46,365 bases of DNA from Myxococcales bacterium (lineage in GTDB: Bacteria > Myxococcota > Myxococcia > Myxococcales > JAKAPL01). Below are positions 9,262 through 17,718 of the stretch, in pieces. The stretch spans positions 1-46,365 of the forward strand of contig JAJXUD010000035.1 in the NCBI GenBank assembly GCA_021783235.1, read 5' to 3'. The first letter of the stretch is position 1. Every line of letters begins with the position of its first letter. The notes beneath the pieces are model-generated. The model ran no database searches and was not told the DNA's origin. It saw only the letters and a list, made by a program, of their open reading frames with translations. Position numbers and translations under genes: made by a program.

Positions 9262-9794
9262 CAGAAGTCCAACCCCGCTTGAGCCGGCACGCCCCGTTCG
9301 AACGCGTGCTTGACCGGCCTCATCTCGGTCACGACGTCGGCCGCCTCGACCAACGCCGCCGGCGCGTTGCGGCCCGTGAGGATGACGTGGACGTGCGCGG
9401 GGCGCGAGCGGAGCGCCGCGAGCACGTCGTCGAGCTCGATGAAGCCGTAGTTCACCGCGTAGGTAATCTCGTCGAGGACGACGAGCCCGCTCTCCCCTTC
9501 GCCGATCAGCCGCTTGCCCTCCGCCCAAGCCCCGCGGGCCGCCCGCTGGTCGCGCGACAGGTCGTCGCTCTCCCAGGTGAAGCCGAGCCCCATCACGTGG
9601 AAGCTGAGCCCGTCGACCCGCTCCGCGAAGAGCCGCTCGCCCGTCTTCCACCTGCCCTTGATGAACTGCACCACCGCGACGCGCAACCCGCGGCCGAGCG
9701 CGCGGAAGACCGCGCCCAGCGCCGCCGTGGTCTTACCCTTGCCGTCGCCGGTGTAGACCACGACGAGGCCCTGGCGCTTGCGCTCCTCGGTCAT
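9261..9794 (-). CDS. cobO: Corrinoid adenosyltransferase (CobO/BtuR)
   Basis: 177 aa, with the unusual P-loop TGDGKGKTT at residues 15-23 that is typical of this family. It transfers the adenosyl group of ATP to Co(I) corrinoids. VLDEITYAVNYGFI and LTGRNAP are further family blocks. ATG at 9794 overlaps the preceding stop as ATGA; an upstream extension would run into the previous gene and is not needed. Confidence 0.96.
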   Translation of the reverse strand: MTEERKRQGLVVVYTGDGKGKTTAALGAVFRALGRGLRVAVVQFIKGRWKTGERLFAERVDGLSFHVMGLGFTWESDDLSRDQRAARGAWAEGKRLIGEGESGLVVLDEITYAVNYGFIELDDVLAALRSRPAHVHVILTGRNAPAALVEAADVVTEMRPVKHAFERGVPAQAGLDF

Positions 9795-11107
9795 GGGTCG
9801 GACGCCATGCGTGACTTCGCCCACCAGTCGATCTGCTCCCGCATCCGCACCACCTCACCGACCACCACGAGCGCCGGCGGACCGCTCGGGGCGAGCGGTG
9901 GCATCTTCTCCGCGAGGTCGCCGAGAGTCCCGACGACCACCCTCTGCGCGAGCGTCGTGCCCGCCACGATCGCCGCCGCCGGCGTCTCGGCCGAGCGGCC
10001 GCTCGCGACGATCCGCGCGAGGCTCTCGGCGAGGCTTCGCGAGGCCATGTACAGGACCAGGGTGGACGCGCCGACGGCGAGGCGCGTCCAGTCGGTCCGG
10101 CTCGTGGGCTTCAGGAGATCGTGGCCCGAGGCGAAGACCACGTTGGACGCGTGCTCGCGGTGGGTGAGCGGGATCCCGGCGTAGGCACAGGCCCCGAGCG
10201 CCGCGGTCACCCCCGGCACGACCTCGAACGGAACGCCGGCGGCGATCAGCTCCTCCGCCTCCTCCGCGCCGCGGCCGAACAGGAAGGGATCCCCCTGCTT
10301 GAGCCGCACCACGTGGCGTCCCGCCTTGGCCCGGCCCAGCACGGCCGGGTGAAGTCTGTGGCTCCGGCTCCCGTCCCCGACCCGATGGCCCACCGCGATG
10401 AGCTCGGCCCCGGGGCGAACGCGCGCGAGGATCGCGGGCGCGACGAGCGCGTCGTGGGCCACGACCTCCGCCTGCGCGAGCAGCTCGGCCGCTCGCAGGG
10501 TGAGCAGCGCCGGATCTCCCGGCCCGGCGCCCACGAGCGAGACGAAGCCGCCGCCCGGGCGCGCCCGCCTGGCCCTCAGCGTCTCGAGGCAGAAGTCGAC
10601 GCGGGCGCCGAGATCGATCGCCTCGCGCGGCACGTGCACCGTCGGCGCGCCGCTTCGAGCGAGCAGCGCCTCGAGCACGAGCTGGTATCTCTCCTCGGCC
10701 TCGTGGTCGTCGCCCCGGACGCCGTCGCGCTCGTAGGGAATGACGCCCCACGGCAGGACGAAGATGGCGTCGTATCGGAGCGCGTCGGCCTCGGCCTCCG
10801 CGCGGGTGGCGCTCGCCGCCGCCGCGCAGCCATGGTGGACGGCGTAGGCGGCGAAGTCGAGGGCGCAGTTGTCGGCGACGAACCCCTCCCGCCGCTCCCG
10901 GTCGCGCCGCACGGCGTAGAGAGCCGCCAGAGTCCTCGCGCCGGCCTCGGAGGGCAGCGCGCGAAGCGCTTCACCGCCCCGCGAGCGGTAGGCGCGCATC
11001 TCCTCTGGCACGAGCGCGAGTCCCAGCCGCTCGGAGAGCGCCCGCGCGAGCGTCGTCTTGCCGACGCCGGCCGACCCGGTCACGGCGATGCGCAGGTCAG
11101 AGCGCAC
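9791..11107 (-). CDS. cobA: Fusion: AAA_28-type P-loop kinase/ATPase domain + uroporphyrinogen-III C-methyltransferase
   Basis: 438 aa. Residues about 1-185 form a P-loop domain resembling AAA_28/NadR-kinase-type proteins, with GSAGVGKTT at 11-19, ADNCALDFAAYA near 78-89, and FVLPWGVIPYERDGVRGDDHEAE near 116-138 (read as LPWG, DGVR, DD elements). Residues about 187-438 are a complete SUMT, with LVGAGPGDPALLTLRA, RLKQGDPFLFGRG and a VPGVTAALG block. SUMT makes precorrin-2 from uroporphyrinogen III. SUMT alone is usually about 250 aa, so the N-terminal domain is extra. Its substrate is unknown; a phosphorylation step in the B12 pathway is an inference. It overlaps cbiF by 11 bases. Confidence 0.9.
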   Translation of the reverse strand: MRSDLRIAVTGSAGVGKTTLARALSERLGLALVPEEMRAYRSRGGEALRALPSEAGARTLAALYAVRRDRERREGFVADNCALDFAAYAVHHGCAAAASATRAEAEADALRYDAIFVLPWGVIPYERDGVRGDDHEAEERYQLVLEALLARSGAPTVHVPREAIDLGARVDFCLETLRARRARPGGGFVSLVGAGPGDPALLTLRAAELLAQAEVVAHDALVAPAILARVRPGAELIAVGHRVGDGSRSHRLHPAVLGRAKAGRHVVRLKQGDPFLFGRGAEEAEELIAAGVPFEVVPGVTAALGACAYAGIPLTHREHASNVVFASGHDLLKPTSRTDWTRLAVGASTLVLYMASRSLAESLARIVASGRSAETPAAAIVAGTTLAQRVVVGTLGDLAEKMPPLAPSGPPALVVVGEVVRMREQIDWWAKSRMASDP

Positions 11108-11864
11108 GATCGCTGCCCCGGCGGAAACGGTGCGTGAAGCTCGGGTCGTAGAGCCGCGAGTTGGCGAAGTCCCTGGAGGTGAGGACCCGGCCCACGAGGA
11201 TCATCGCCTGTGAAGCGATGCGCGCCTCCCGCACCCGCCCCTCGATGTCGGCGAGGGTGCCCCACACGATCGCCTGGTCGGGGCAGGTCGCCTTGTGAAC
11301 CACCACCACGGGGCAGTCCCCGCCGTAGTGAGGCGTGAGCGCCGCGGTGACGTCGCGCAGCAGCGTGATGGAGAGGAAGAAGGCCATCGTCGCCCGGTGG
11401 CGCGCCAGATCCTCGAGCTTCTCGCCCTCGGGCATGAGCGTGCGTCCTTCGGCGCGCGTGACGATGACCGTCTGCGAGAGCTCGGGGAGCGTCAGCTCCT
11501 TTCCAATCACCGCGGCGGCCGCGGTGAACGACGAGACGCCCGGGACGACCTCGCAGGCGACGCCCAGCTCCTCGAGCCGGCGAAGCTGCTCCGCCGTCGA
11601 GCCGAAGATCGACGGGTCGCCGGTGTGCACCCGAGCCACGTCGTGTTCGTGGGCCCGCGCCTCCAGGCAGACCTCGACGATCTCGTCGAGCGTCATGCCC
11701 GAGCTGTCGAGGAGCTTCGCGTCGGGCCGGGCCCGCGCCACGACCTCCCTGGGGACGAGCGAGCCGGTGTAGACCACCACCGGACAGCGCTCGATGAGCC
11801 TCGCGCCTCGCACGGTGATGAGCTCGGGATCGCCTGGCCCCGCGCCGATGATGTAGACCTTCAT
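11097..11864 (-). CDS. cbiF: Cobalt-precorrin-4 C11-methyltransferase
   Basis: 255 aa SAM-dependent tetrapyrrole methylase. IIGAGPGDPELITVRGARLI at the N-terminus, YTGSLVP, HTGDPSIFGS and VPGVSSFTAAAA are diagnostic of CbiF/CobM. ATG 11864 is preceded by GAGGA. It follows the only sizeable intra-operon gap (114 bases), which carries a hairpin. Confidence 0.95.
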   Translation of the reverse strand: MKVYIIGAGPGDPELITVRGARLIERCPVVVYTGSLVPREVVARARPDAKLLDSSGMTLDEIVEVCLEARAHEHDVARVHTGDPSIFGSTAEQLRRLEELGVACEVVPGVSSFTAAAAVIGKELTLPELSQTVIVTRAEGRTLMPEGEKLEDLARHRATMAFFLSITLLRDVTAALTPHYGGDCPVVVVHKATCPDQAIVWGTLADIEGRVREARIASQAMILVGRVLTSRDFANSRLYDPSFTHRFRRGSDRAL

Positions 11865-11931
11865 CCGTTCCTCACGAGCATCTCGGGACGTTGTCGCGCA
11901 CGCTGGCCCAGACCGGCGCCGGGAGCCGTCC

Positions 11932-11954
11932 GAGCCAGGAAGCGACCCTGGCTC
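11932..11954 (-). other. Intercistronic hairpin between cbiH and cbiF
   Basis: Perfect 8-bp arms GAGCCAGG/CCTGGCTC enclose a 7-base loop. No U-run follows on either strand, so it is not a classic terminator. It lies in the 114-base space between the cbiH stop and the cbiF start, the largest gap inside the biosynthetic part of the operon, and could mark an RNA processing or stability site. The remainder of the gap shows no gene. Confidence 0.45.
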
Positions 11955-11978
11955 TCCGCGAGCAGCGAGCCGGCGAGC

Positions 11979-12839
11979 CTACCCACGCGTGCCATTCCGG
12001 CCCTCCCGCTCCTCGTCGAGGGCACCCTCCACCACGAGGGAACGGCCCGGCCGCTGGCCCACCCGCGCCTCGCCATCGGCGAGGCCGTATTTGTTCGCAT
12101 AACCTCGAGCCGTCACCATGTAGCCCTCGAAGACGGAGCTGCTCGAGCTGCCGACGAGCACCGTCGTCAACATTCCGATCTCGTAGTCCAAGAAGCCATC
12201 GAGCGTGGAGAGGACGACGCGTTCGCCCTCGCGGTACGCGCTCTTCACCAGCGCCACCGGCGTCTCGCCCGCGCGATGCCGGCGGATGATCCGCTGCGCC
12301 TCGACGATCTGCCGGGTGCGCCGCCCGCTCGCCGGGTTGTAGAGGCCGATGACGAAGTCGGCCGAGGCGGCTGCCTCGAGGCGCCTCTCGATCACCGGCC
12401 ACGGAGTGAGGAGATCGGAGAGCGAGATCGAGCAGTGGTCGTGGACGAGCGGCGCCCCGACCCGCGCCGCGCAGGAGTTGAGCGCGGTCATCCCGGGAAC
12501 GATCTCGAGCCGCGGGGCGTCGCCCCGTTTCCAGCCGAGCTCGCGCAGCACCTCGAAGACGAGACCCGCCATCCCGTACACGCCCGCGTCGCCCGACGAG
12601 ACGACGGCCACTCTCGCCCCGGCCCGCGCGCGCTCCACCGCGGCGCGCGCCCGCCCGATCTCCTCGGTCATGCCGGTCTGCACGACCTCCTTGCCGGCGA
12701 GAAGGTGGCGGACCAGCGCGATGTACGTGCGGTAGCCGACCACGAGGTCGGCCTTCTCGATCGCCTCGATCGCCGCGGGCGTCGCGTGCGCCGCCGCCCC
12801 CGGCCCGATGCCCACCACGGAGAGAACTCCCTCTTTCAC
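11979..12839 (-). CDS. cbiH: Cobalt-precorrin-3B C17-methyltransferase
   Basis: 286 aa from GTG 12839, which overlaps the cbiG stop as GTGA. The ring-contraction methyltransferase signature is clear: VVGIGPG at the start, VVSSGDAGVYGMAGLV, VPGMTALNSCAARVGAPL and IGLYNPASGRR. The last about 40 residues are a charged tail beyond the usual core. It acts with CbiG in opening and contracting the macrocycle in the oxygen-independent route. Confidence 0.95.
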   Translation of the reverse strand: MKEGVLSVVGIGPGAAAHATPAAIEAIEKADLVVGYRTYIALVRHLLAGKEVVQTGMTEEIGRARAAVERARAGARVAVVSSGDAGVYGMAGLVFEVLRELGWKRGDAPRLEIVPGMTALNSCAARVGAPLVHDHCSISLSDLLTPWPVIERRLEAAASADFVIGLYNPASGRRTRQIVEAQRIIRRHRAGETPVALVKSAYREGERVVLSTLDGFLDYEIGMLTTVLVGSSSSSVFEGYMVTARGYANKYGLADGEARVGQRPGRSLVVEGALDEEREGRNGTRG

Positions 12840-13963
12840 GACCTCGCCTCCTTGCGCGGCAAGTGCGGAACGCGCGCCACCGCGAAGGTCATCGATCGAC
12901 CGGCGCCGGGCTCCGTGTAGACCTGCTTCGCCACGATCAGCGTCTGCGCCTTCGCGGCGAGCAGCGCCGCGGGCTCGGCCACGCCGCATGTCCCGACGTG
13001 CCGCTTCACGACCTCGGATGGCGTCGGAACCTCGACCGCGTCGAGCTCGGCGGCGCCGTAGGTCACGAGGGCCCAGCCGCGCTGCGCGCACAGCTCCCGG
13101 ATGGCCGGCTCCTCGGCCTTGATGTCGGCCGTCGCCACCGCCTTGACCGACCGCGGAGAGAGCCCATGTTTCGCGAGGAGGGTCGCGACGCCGCGCTCGA
13201 CGAGATCGGCGGGCGTCTGCTTGTCGCAACCGATTCCGAGTACGAGGCTCTTCGGCCGGTAGACGACGGCGTTCTCGAGACAGCCGGGCTGGGTGGCGGC
13301 CAGATCCCGATCCGAGGCGATGAGGAGAATTTCCCACGCCGCTGGGTCGACACCCTGAAGCGAGGTGGCGTACCGAATCCCCGGCGGGAGCGGCCGCGCC
13401 TCCGGCCAGAACGACGGCTCCCCGCACTCCTGGACGAAGAGCACCGGCCCCTCGCTCACGACGGCTGCGCAGCCGCGGGTGACGTTTCGGTCCGGGTCGT
13501 CGAGCGTCCAGCCGAGCTCCCGGCCGAGGATGTCCACCGCGAAGGTGCCCCGCACGTCGGACGCGGTCGTGACCACGCTCTGGGCCCCCAGAAGGCCCGC
13601 CACCCGGTCGGTGAGCTCGTTTCCACGGCCGACGTGTCCGGAGAGGACGCAGACGGCGAAGCGCGCCGTGTCGTCCACGCAGACGACGGCCGGGTCGGTC
13701 TTCTTGTCCTCGATGAGCGGCGTGATCATTCGCACCACCGCGCCGACGCTGACGACGAAGACGTGGCCGTCGTACGCGGCGAAGGTCCGCTTCAGCGTGG
13801 GCCCCATCGGCAGCGGCATCGGCAGGGACCCCGCGGGCGCTCTCCCGCTGAGCTTCTCCGAGACGTAGAGCTCGGCGCCGGGAACGCCCGCGCGCAGCCG
13901 CTCGGCGACGCCGAGGCCGTGCGCGGTGATGGCGTAGAGCGCGAGAGGCTTGCGACCGCTCAC
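12836..13963 (-). CDS. cbiG: Cobalt-precorrin-5A hydrolase (CbiG)
   Basis: 375 aa from GTG 13963 (GTGA with the cbiL stop). The N-terminal domain carries SVGAVVRMITPLIEDKKTDPAVVC, recognised through GAVVR and the PAVV block, and LSGHVGRGNELT. The C-terminal CbiG domain has LVLGIGCDKQTPADLVE and TADIKAEEPAIREL. The enzyme opens the delta-lactone of cobalt-precorrin-5A, releasing acetaldehyde, and marks the pathway as oxygen-independent. Confidence 0.95.
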   Translation of the reverse strand: MSGRKPLALYAITAHGLGVAERLRAGVPGAELYVSEKLSGRAPAGSLPMPLPMGPTLKRTFAAYDGHVFVVSVGAVVRMITPLIEDKKTDPAVVCVDDTARFAVCVLSGHVGRGNELTDRVAGLLGAQSVVTTASDVRGTFAVDILGRELGWTLDDPDRNVTRGCAAVVSEGPVLFVQECGEPSFWPEARPLPPGIRYATSLQGVDPAAWEILLIASDRDLAATQPGCLENAVVYRPKSLVLGIGCDKQTPADLVERGVATLLAKHGLSPRSVKAVATADIKAEEPAIRELCAQRGWALVTYGAAELDAVEVPTPSEVVKRHVGTCGVAEPAALLAAKAQTLIVAKQVYTEPGAGRSMTFAVARVPHLPRKEARS

Positions 13964-14706
13964 CGGCCGGCTCCCTTCAGGGCCCCGCTTCGCTCCTTCT
14001 TCGCGATCACCACCATCGAGAAGTAGTCGCACCGCTCGCCGCCGATGCTGCGCAGGTCGCGCACCACCTTCTCCTCGCCGGTCGTCGCCTTCGACACGTA
14101 CACCGCCCTGTCGAGGAGCCCTTCCTGCTCCAGCGCCGCGATGACCTGCGGCATCACCGAGCCGACCTTCATGAGGAGCACGGTGTCGAACTCACGCAGC
14201 ACCCGCGTCAGGTCGTCGACGCCATAGGTGGCGGGAAGGAGCGCGACCCGCTCCAGGCCATCGGCGATGGGCACGCGCGCGGCCGCCGGAACCGCGGTGA
14301 GGGACGAGACGCCCGGCACCACCTCGATCTCCACCGCCGGCCAACGCCGTGGAGCCTCGTCCATGAGGTAGATGAACGTCGAATAGACGAAGGGATCGCC
14401 CTCGGTCACGAAGGCGACGCGCTTCCCGGCCAAGAGATGCGGGCCGAGCGCCTCGAAGATCCGCTCCCACGCGGGGCGCAGCCGCTCCGGCTCCTTCGTC
14501 ATCGGGAACGTCAAGAAGATCCGCTCCTGCCCCGCGACCTCGCCGACGTTGTCCCTGGCGATGCGCCACGCCAACGACTCGTCCCGCTCCGAGCGGCGCG
14601 GGATCGCGATGACATCGGCGCGGCGAAGCACGTCGACGGCGCGAAGCGTCATGAGATCGGGCGCTCCCGGCCCCACGCCGACGCCGATGAGGGTGCCCCG
14701 CTTCAT
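13960..14706 (-). CDS. cbiL: Cobalt-precorrin-2 C20-methyltransferase
   Basis: 248 aa SAM-dependent methylase. GVGVGPGAPDLMTLRAVDVL near the N-terminus, FVTEGDPFVYSTFIYLMDE and VPGVSSLTAVPAAARVP are typical of CbiL/CobI. ATG 14706 overlaps the cbiET stop as ATGA. It performs the first methylation of the cobalt-loaded intermediate. Confidence 0.95.
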   Translation of the reverse strand: MKRGTLIGVGVGPGAPDLMTLRAVDVLRRADVIAIPRRSERDESLAWRIARDNVGEVAGQERIFLTFPMTKEPERLRPAWERIFEALGPHLLAGKRVAFVTEGDPFVYSTFIYLMDEAPRRWPAVEIEVVPGVSSLTAVPAAARVPIADGLERVALLPATYGVDDLTRVLREFDTVLLMKVGSVMPQVIAALEQEGLLDRAVYVSKATTGEEKVVRDLRSIGGERCDYFSMVVIAKKERSGALKGAGR

Positions 14707-15953
14707 CGCCGCTCCTCCGCGGCCGCGGGCTTCGTCGCGGCGAAGATGTGGATGGGATTCTGGGCCTCGTACCGCAGGTAGCTCGCGAGCGGCTCGCCGC
14801 GCGCGACGCTCAGCAAGGTGACCTCGGGCTGGATGCCGTGCCGCTTGAACGCGGCGTGGCCCTCCGCCACGTTCTCGAAGGTGACCGCGTTCACGACCAG
14901 CCGGCCACCCTCGCGCAGCCGCTCGAACGCCGCGTCGACGATCTCCTGCATCGCTCCCTTGCTGCCGCCGATGAAGACCGCGTCGGGCTCCGGGAGGCCC
15001 ACGAGCGCCTCGGGGGCGAGGCCGGCGATCACGGTGACGTTGTCCGCACCGAGTCCCCGCGCGTTCTCGCGGCAGATCTCGACGCCCTCGGGGTCCACCT
15101 CCACGAGGAATGCCTGCCCCTCGTACGCGAGGAGCGCCGCCTCGATCCCGACCGAGCCCGAGCCGGCGCCGATGTCCCAGACGACGCTGTCGGCGCGCAG
15201 CCGCAGCGACGCGAGCGACAGCAGCCGCGCCTCGCGCTTGGTGATGAGGCCTCTCTTCGGCATTCGCTTCGCGAACGCGTCCTCGTGGAGGAACCCGATC
15301 GCGGGTGGCGGACGCCACCGCGGATCGTCCCGCAACAGGATGAGCACGTTGAGCGGCCCCACGTCCTCGCAGCGCGCGAGCGCCTCGAGGGTGAACCGGC
15401 GCACACGCTCGCCCTCGCCGCAGAGGCTCTCGCAGACGTGCGCGGTCCACCCACCCTCGCCGCTCTCGAGCAGGTAGCGGGCGAGCGCCGGCGGGGCGTT
15501 CTCGCCATCGGTCAGGATCGCCGCCTTCGAGGCTCGCCGCAGGCGCGCGAGGAGGCCCTGTCGCGGGCGGCCGTGCAGGGAGATCAGCTCGGCGTCGTCC
15601 CACTTCACACCCAGCCGAGCGAACGCCTCCTGCACACTCGACGGGTGAGGGATGAACGCGACGTGCGCGGCCCCGACCTTCGCCGCGACGAGGGCGCCCA
15701 CGCCGAAGAAGAGAGGGTCGCCCGAGGCCAGCACGCAGACGTTCCGTTCCGCCGCGAGCTGTTCGACCGTCTCCAGCGCGGCCGCGATCCCGCCGCCCGC
15801 GAGCGAGACTCGTTCGCCCTGGAACTGCGGGAAGAACGCGAGGTGGCGCTCGCCTCCGACGAGCAGCTGCGCCTCCGCGACCGCGTTCACGGCGCGCGCC
15901 GAGAGCCCGACGCAGCCGTCGTCGCCCACGCCGATCACCGTCACGGCCTTCAC
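14703..15953 (-). CDS. cbiET: Fused cobalt-precorrin-7 C5-methyltransferase / cobalt-precorrin-6B C15-methyltransferase (decarboxylating)
   Basis: 416 aa, the length of CobL-like fusions. Residues 1 to about 200 are the CbiE methylase half (VIGVGDDGCVGLSARA, LASGDPLFFGVG, PHPSSVQEAFARL). Residues about 215-416 are the CbiT half with the Rossmann SAM motif WDIGAGSGSVGIEAALL and FIGGSKG. GTG start at 15953 overlaps the cbiC stop. It methylates C5 and C15 and removes the C12 acetate carboxyl. Confidence 0.95.
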   Translation of the reverse strand: MKAVTVIGVGDDGCVGLSARAVNAVAEAQLLVGGERHLAFFPQFQGERVSLAGGGIAAALETVEQLAAERNVCVLASGDPLFFGVGALVAAKVGAAHVAFIPHPSSVQEAFARLGVKWDDAELISLHGRPRQGLLARLRRASKAAILTDGENAPPALARYLLESGEGGWTAHVCESLCGEGERVRRFTLEALARCEDVGPLNVLILLRDDPRWRPPPAIGFLHEDAFAKRMPKRGLITKREARLLSLASLRLRADSVVWDIGAGSGSVGIEAALLAYEGQAFLVEVDPEGVEICRENARGLGADNVTVIAGLAPEALVGLPEPDAVFIGGSKGAMQEIVDAAFERLREGGRLVVNAVTFENVAEGHAAFKRHGIQPEVTLLSVARGEPLASYLRYEAQNPIHIFAATKPAAAEERR

Positions 15954-16612
15954 GACGTCGCCTCCGTGGAGAGGAGGAGCAGCGCGTGGAGGATCGCGAC
16001 CGCGATGGTGCTGCCGCCCTTTCGGCCGCGCGCCACGATGCAGGGCGTCGGCAGCCCGAGCAGCGCCTCCTTCGACTCCGCCGCGGAGACGAAGCCGACG
16101 GGCACGCCGACGATGAGCGCCGGCCGCGCGGCCTCCTCCCGAACCAGCCGCGCAACCTCGAGGAGCGCCGTCGGGGCGTTCCCGACCGCCACGATGGCGC
16201 CATCGAGGAGTCCTTCCCGGGCCGCCTTGCGCATCGACTCGATGGCCCGGGTCGAGCCATTGCGCCGCGCCTCGCCGATCACGTCGGCGTCAGAGATGAA
16301 GCAATGGGTCTTGCAGCCGTAGCTCTCGAGCCGCTCCTCGTTGAGGCCCGCGAGGATCATCTTGACGTCGGCGATGACGTGGCAGCCGCCGCGGAGCGCC
16401 GAGACGCCCGCGCCGACCGCGTCCGGTGACAGCCGCATGAGATCCTTGAACTGGAAGTCCGCGGTCGCGTGGATGACGCGCCGGACGACCTGCCACGCGG
16501 GAGGCGAGAACTCGTGGGCGCCGGCCTCGGCGTCGATGATGGCGAAGCTGCCGTCCTCGATGCTGCGACCGAGCTCGGTCATCTGGCGCATGTCGTTCGG
16601 GGTTCGCTCCAT
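15950..16612 (-). CDS. cbiC: Cobalt-precorrin-8 methylmutase
   Basis: 220 aa. It shifts the C11 methyl to C12, giving cobyrinic acid. The catalytic histidine sits in RRVIHATADFQF near residue 43. ESYGCKTHCFISD and VGNAPTALLEV are strong family blocks, and KEALLG..PCIVARGRKGGS closes the protein. ATG 16612 has GGAGAGG upstream and lies 34 bases inside the end of cbiD; the longer in-frame extension is not family-like. Confidence 0.95.
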   Translation of the reverse strand: MERTPNDMRQMTELGRSIEDGSFAIIDAEAGAHEFSPPAWQVVRRVIHATADFQFKDLMRLSPDAVGAGVSALRGGCHVIADVKMILAGLNEERLESYGCKTHCFISDADVIGEARRNGSTRAIESMRKAAREGLLDGAIVAVGNAPTALLEVARLVREEAARPALIVGVPVGFVSAAESKEALLGLPTPCIVARGRKGGSTIAVAILHALLLLSTEATS

Positions 16613-17718
16613 GTTGTCCTCTCCTGCGCCGGGGCCCAGTGGCCGATCAGCGCTCCGTTGAAGTCGACGAGCCAGGCGCGCAGCTCGACCGCTCCGCCCA
16701 CGTGCGCCGAGAGCTTCTCGACCACCTCTCGACAGATCCGGGTCGCGATCCCCGGACAACCCCTCGCGGCACAGATCTCGAGCACGTGGCGCGCGGTATT
16801 GGCGGAATGGATCTCCGCCTGGACCTCGTCGGACGCGCCCTCCTCGGCGGCCAGGCGTGCCAGGAGCTCCATGTTCACCTCGGATCCCGCGGCGTGGGTC
16901 TGCATGCGGCCGTCCGCCATCTTGGAGAGCTTGCCGATCATCCCGGCCACGTGAACCAGCGGCACCTGCTGCTTCCCCGCGTAGCGCAGCGATACCCCGA
17001 TGAAGTCCCCCACCTGGATGAACGCCTCCTCGTCCAGGTGCGGCAGCAGCTTCATCGCGTACTGCTCGCTCTTGCCGCCGGTGGTGAAGACGAGCTCCGC
17101 GTGGCCGCGCGCGCGAGCGACGTCGATCTGCTGGATGACGCTCGCGCGCCAGGCCGACGTCGAGAACGGCTGCACGATGCCGGTGGTGCCGAGGATGGAG
17201 ATGCCCCCGACGATGCCCAGCCGGCCGTTGAGGGTCTCCTTCGCCATCTCCTCGCCGCCCGGGACCGAGAGTCGCACCCGCGCGCCGCGCCGTTCTCCGA
17301 TCTCCTCGCGCACCATCTCCGCGATGTTCCGCCGCGGCACCGGGTTCACCGCCGGCCCCCCCACCTCCAGGCCGAGACCGGGCCGGGTGACGCGGCCCAC
17401 CCCGCTACCACCCTCGATCCGGATGTCGTGGTCACCCTCGAGCCACACCTCGGCCGTGATCTCGGCGCCGTGGGTGCAATCCGGGTCGTCGCCCGCGTCC
17501 TTGACCACGCTGCAGATCGCGCCGAGGCCCGTTCGCTCGCAGCGCCGCAACACGAACGAGACCCGCCGGCCGTTCGGGAGCGTCGTGTCGATCTCCCGCA
17601 GCGGCGCGCCGACGACGAGCAGACGCGCGGCCGCCTTGGCCGCCGCGGCCGCGCAGGCGCCGGTGGTGAAGCCGCTGCGCAGTGGCTTCTCCCCCGCGCT
17701 GGCCGTGCTCCCCTTCAC
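16579..17718 (-). CDS. cbiD: Cobalt-precorrin-5B C1-methyltransferase (CbiD)
   Basis: 379 aa from GTG 17718. LRSGFTTGACAAAAAKAAAR near residue 13-32 is the CbiD hallmark, followed by GDDPDCTHGAEI, GLGLEVGGPAVNPVPR and GTTGIVQPFS. CbiD replaces the oxygen-dependent route and, with CbiG, identifies the anaerobic pathway. It overlaps cbiX by GTGA and cbiC by 34 bases. Confidence 0.96.
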   Translation of the reverse strand: MKGSTASAGEKPLRSGFTTGACAAAAAKAAARLLVVGAPLREIDTTLPNGRRVSFVLRRCERTGLGAICSVVKDAGDDPDCTHGAEITAEVWLEGDHDIRIEGGSGVGRVTRPGLGLEVGGPAVNPVPRRNIAEMVREEIGERRGARVRLSVPGGEEMAKETLNGRLGIVGGISILGTTGIVQPFSTSAWRASVIQQIDVARARGHAELVFTTGGKSEQYAMKLLPHLDEEAFIQVGDFIGVSLRYAGKQQVPLVHVAGMIGKLSKMADGRMQTHAAGSEVNMELLARLAAEEGASDEVQAEIHSANTARHVLEICAARGCPGIATRICREVVEKLSAHVGGAVELRAWLVDFNGALIGHWAPAQERTTWSEPRTTCAR

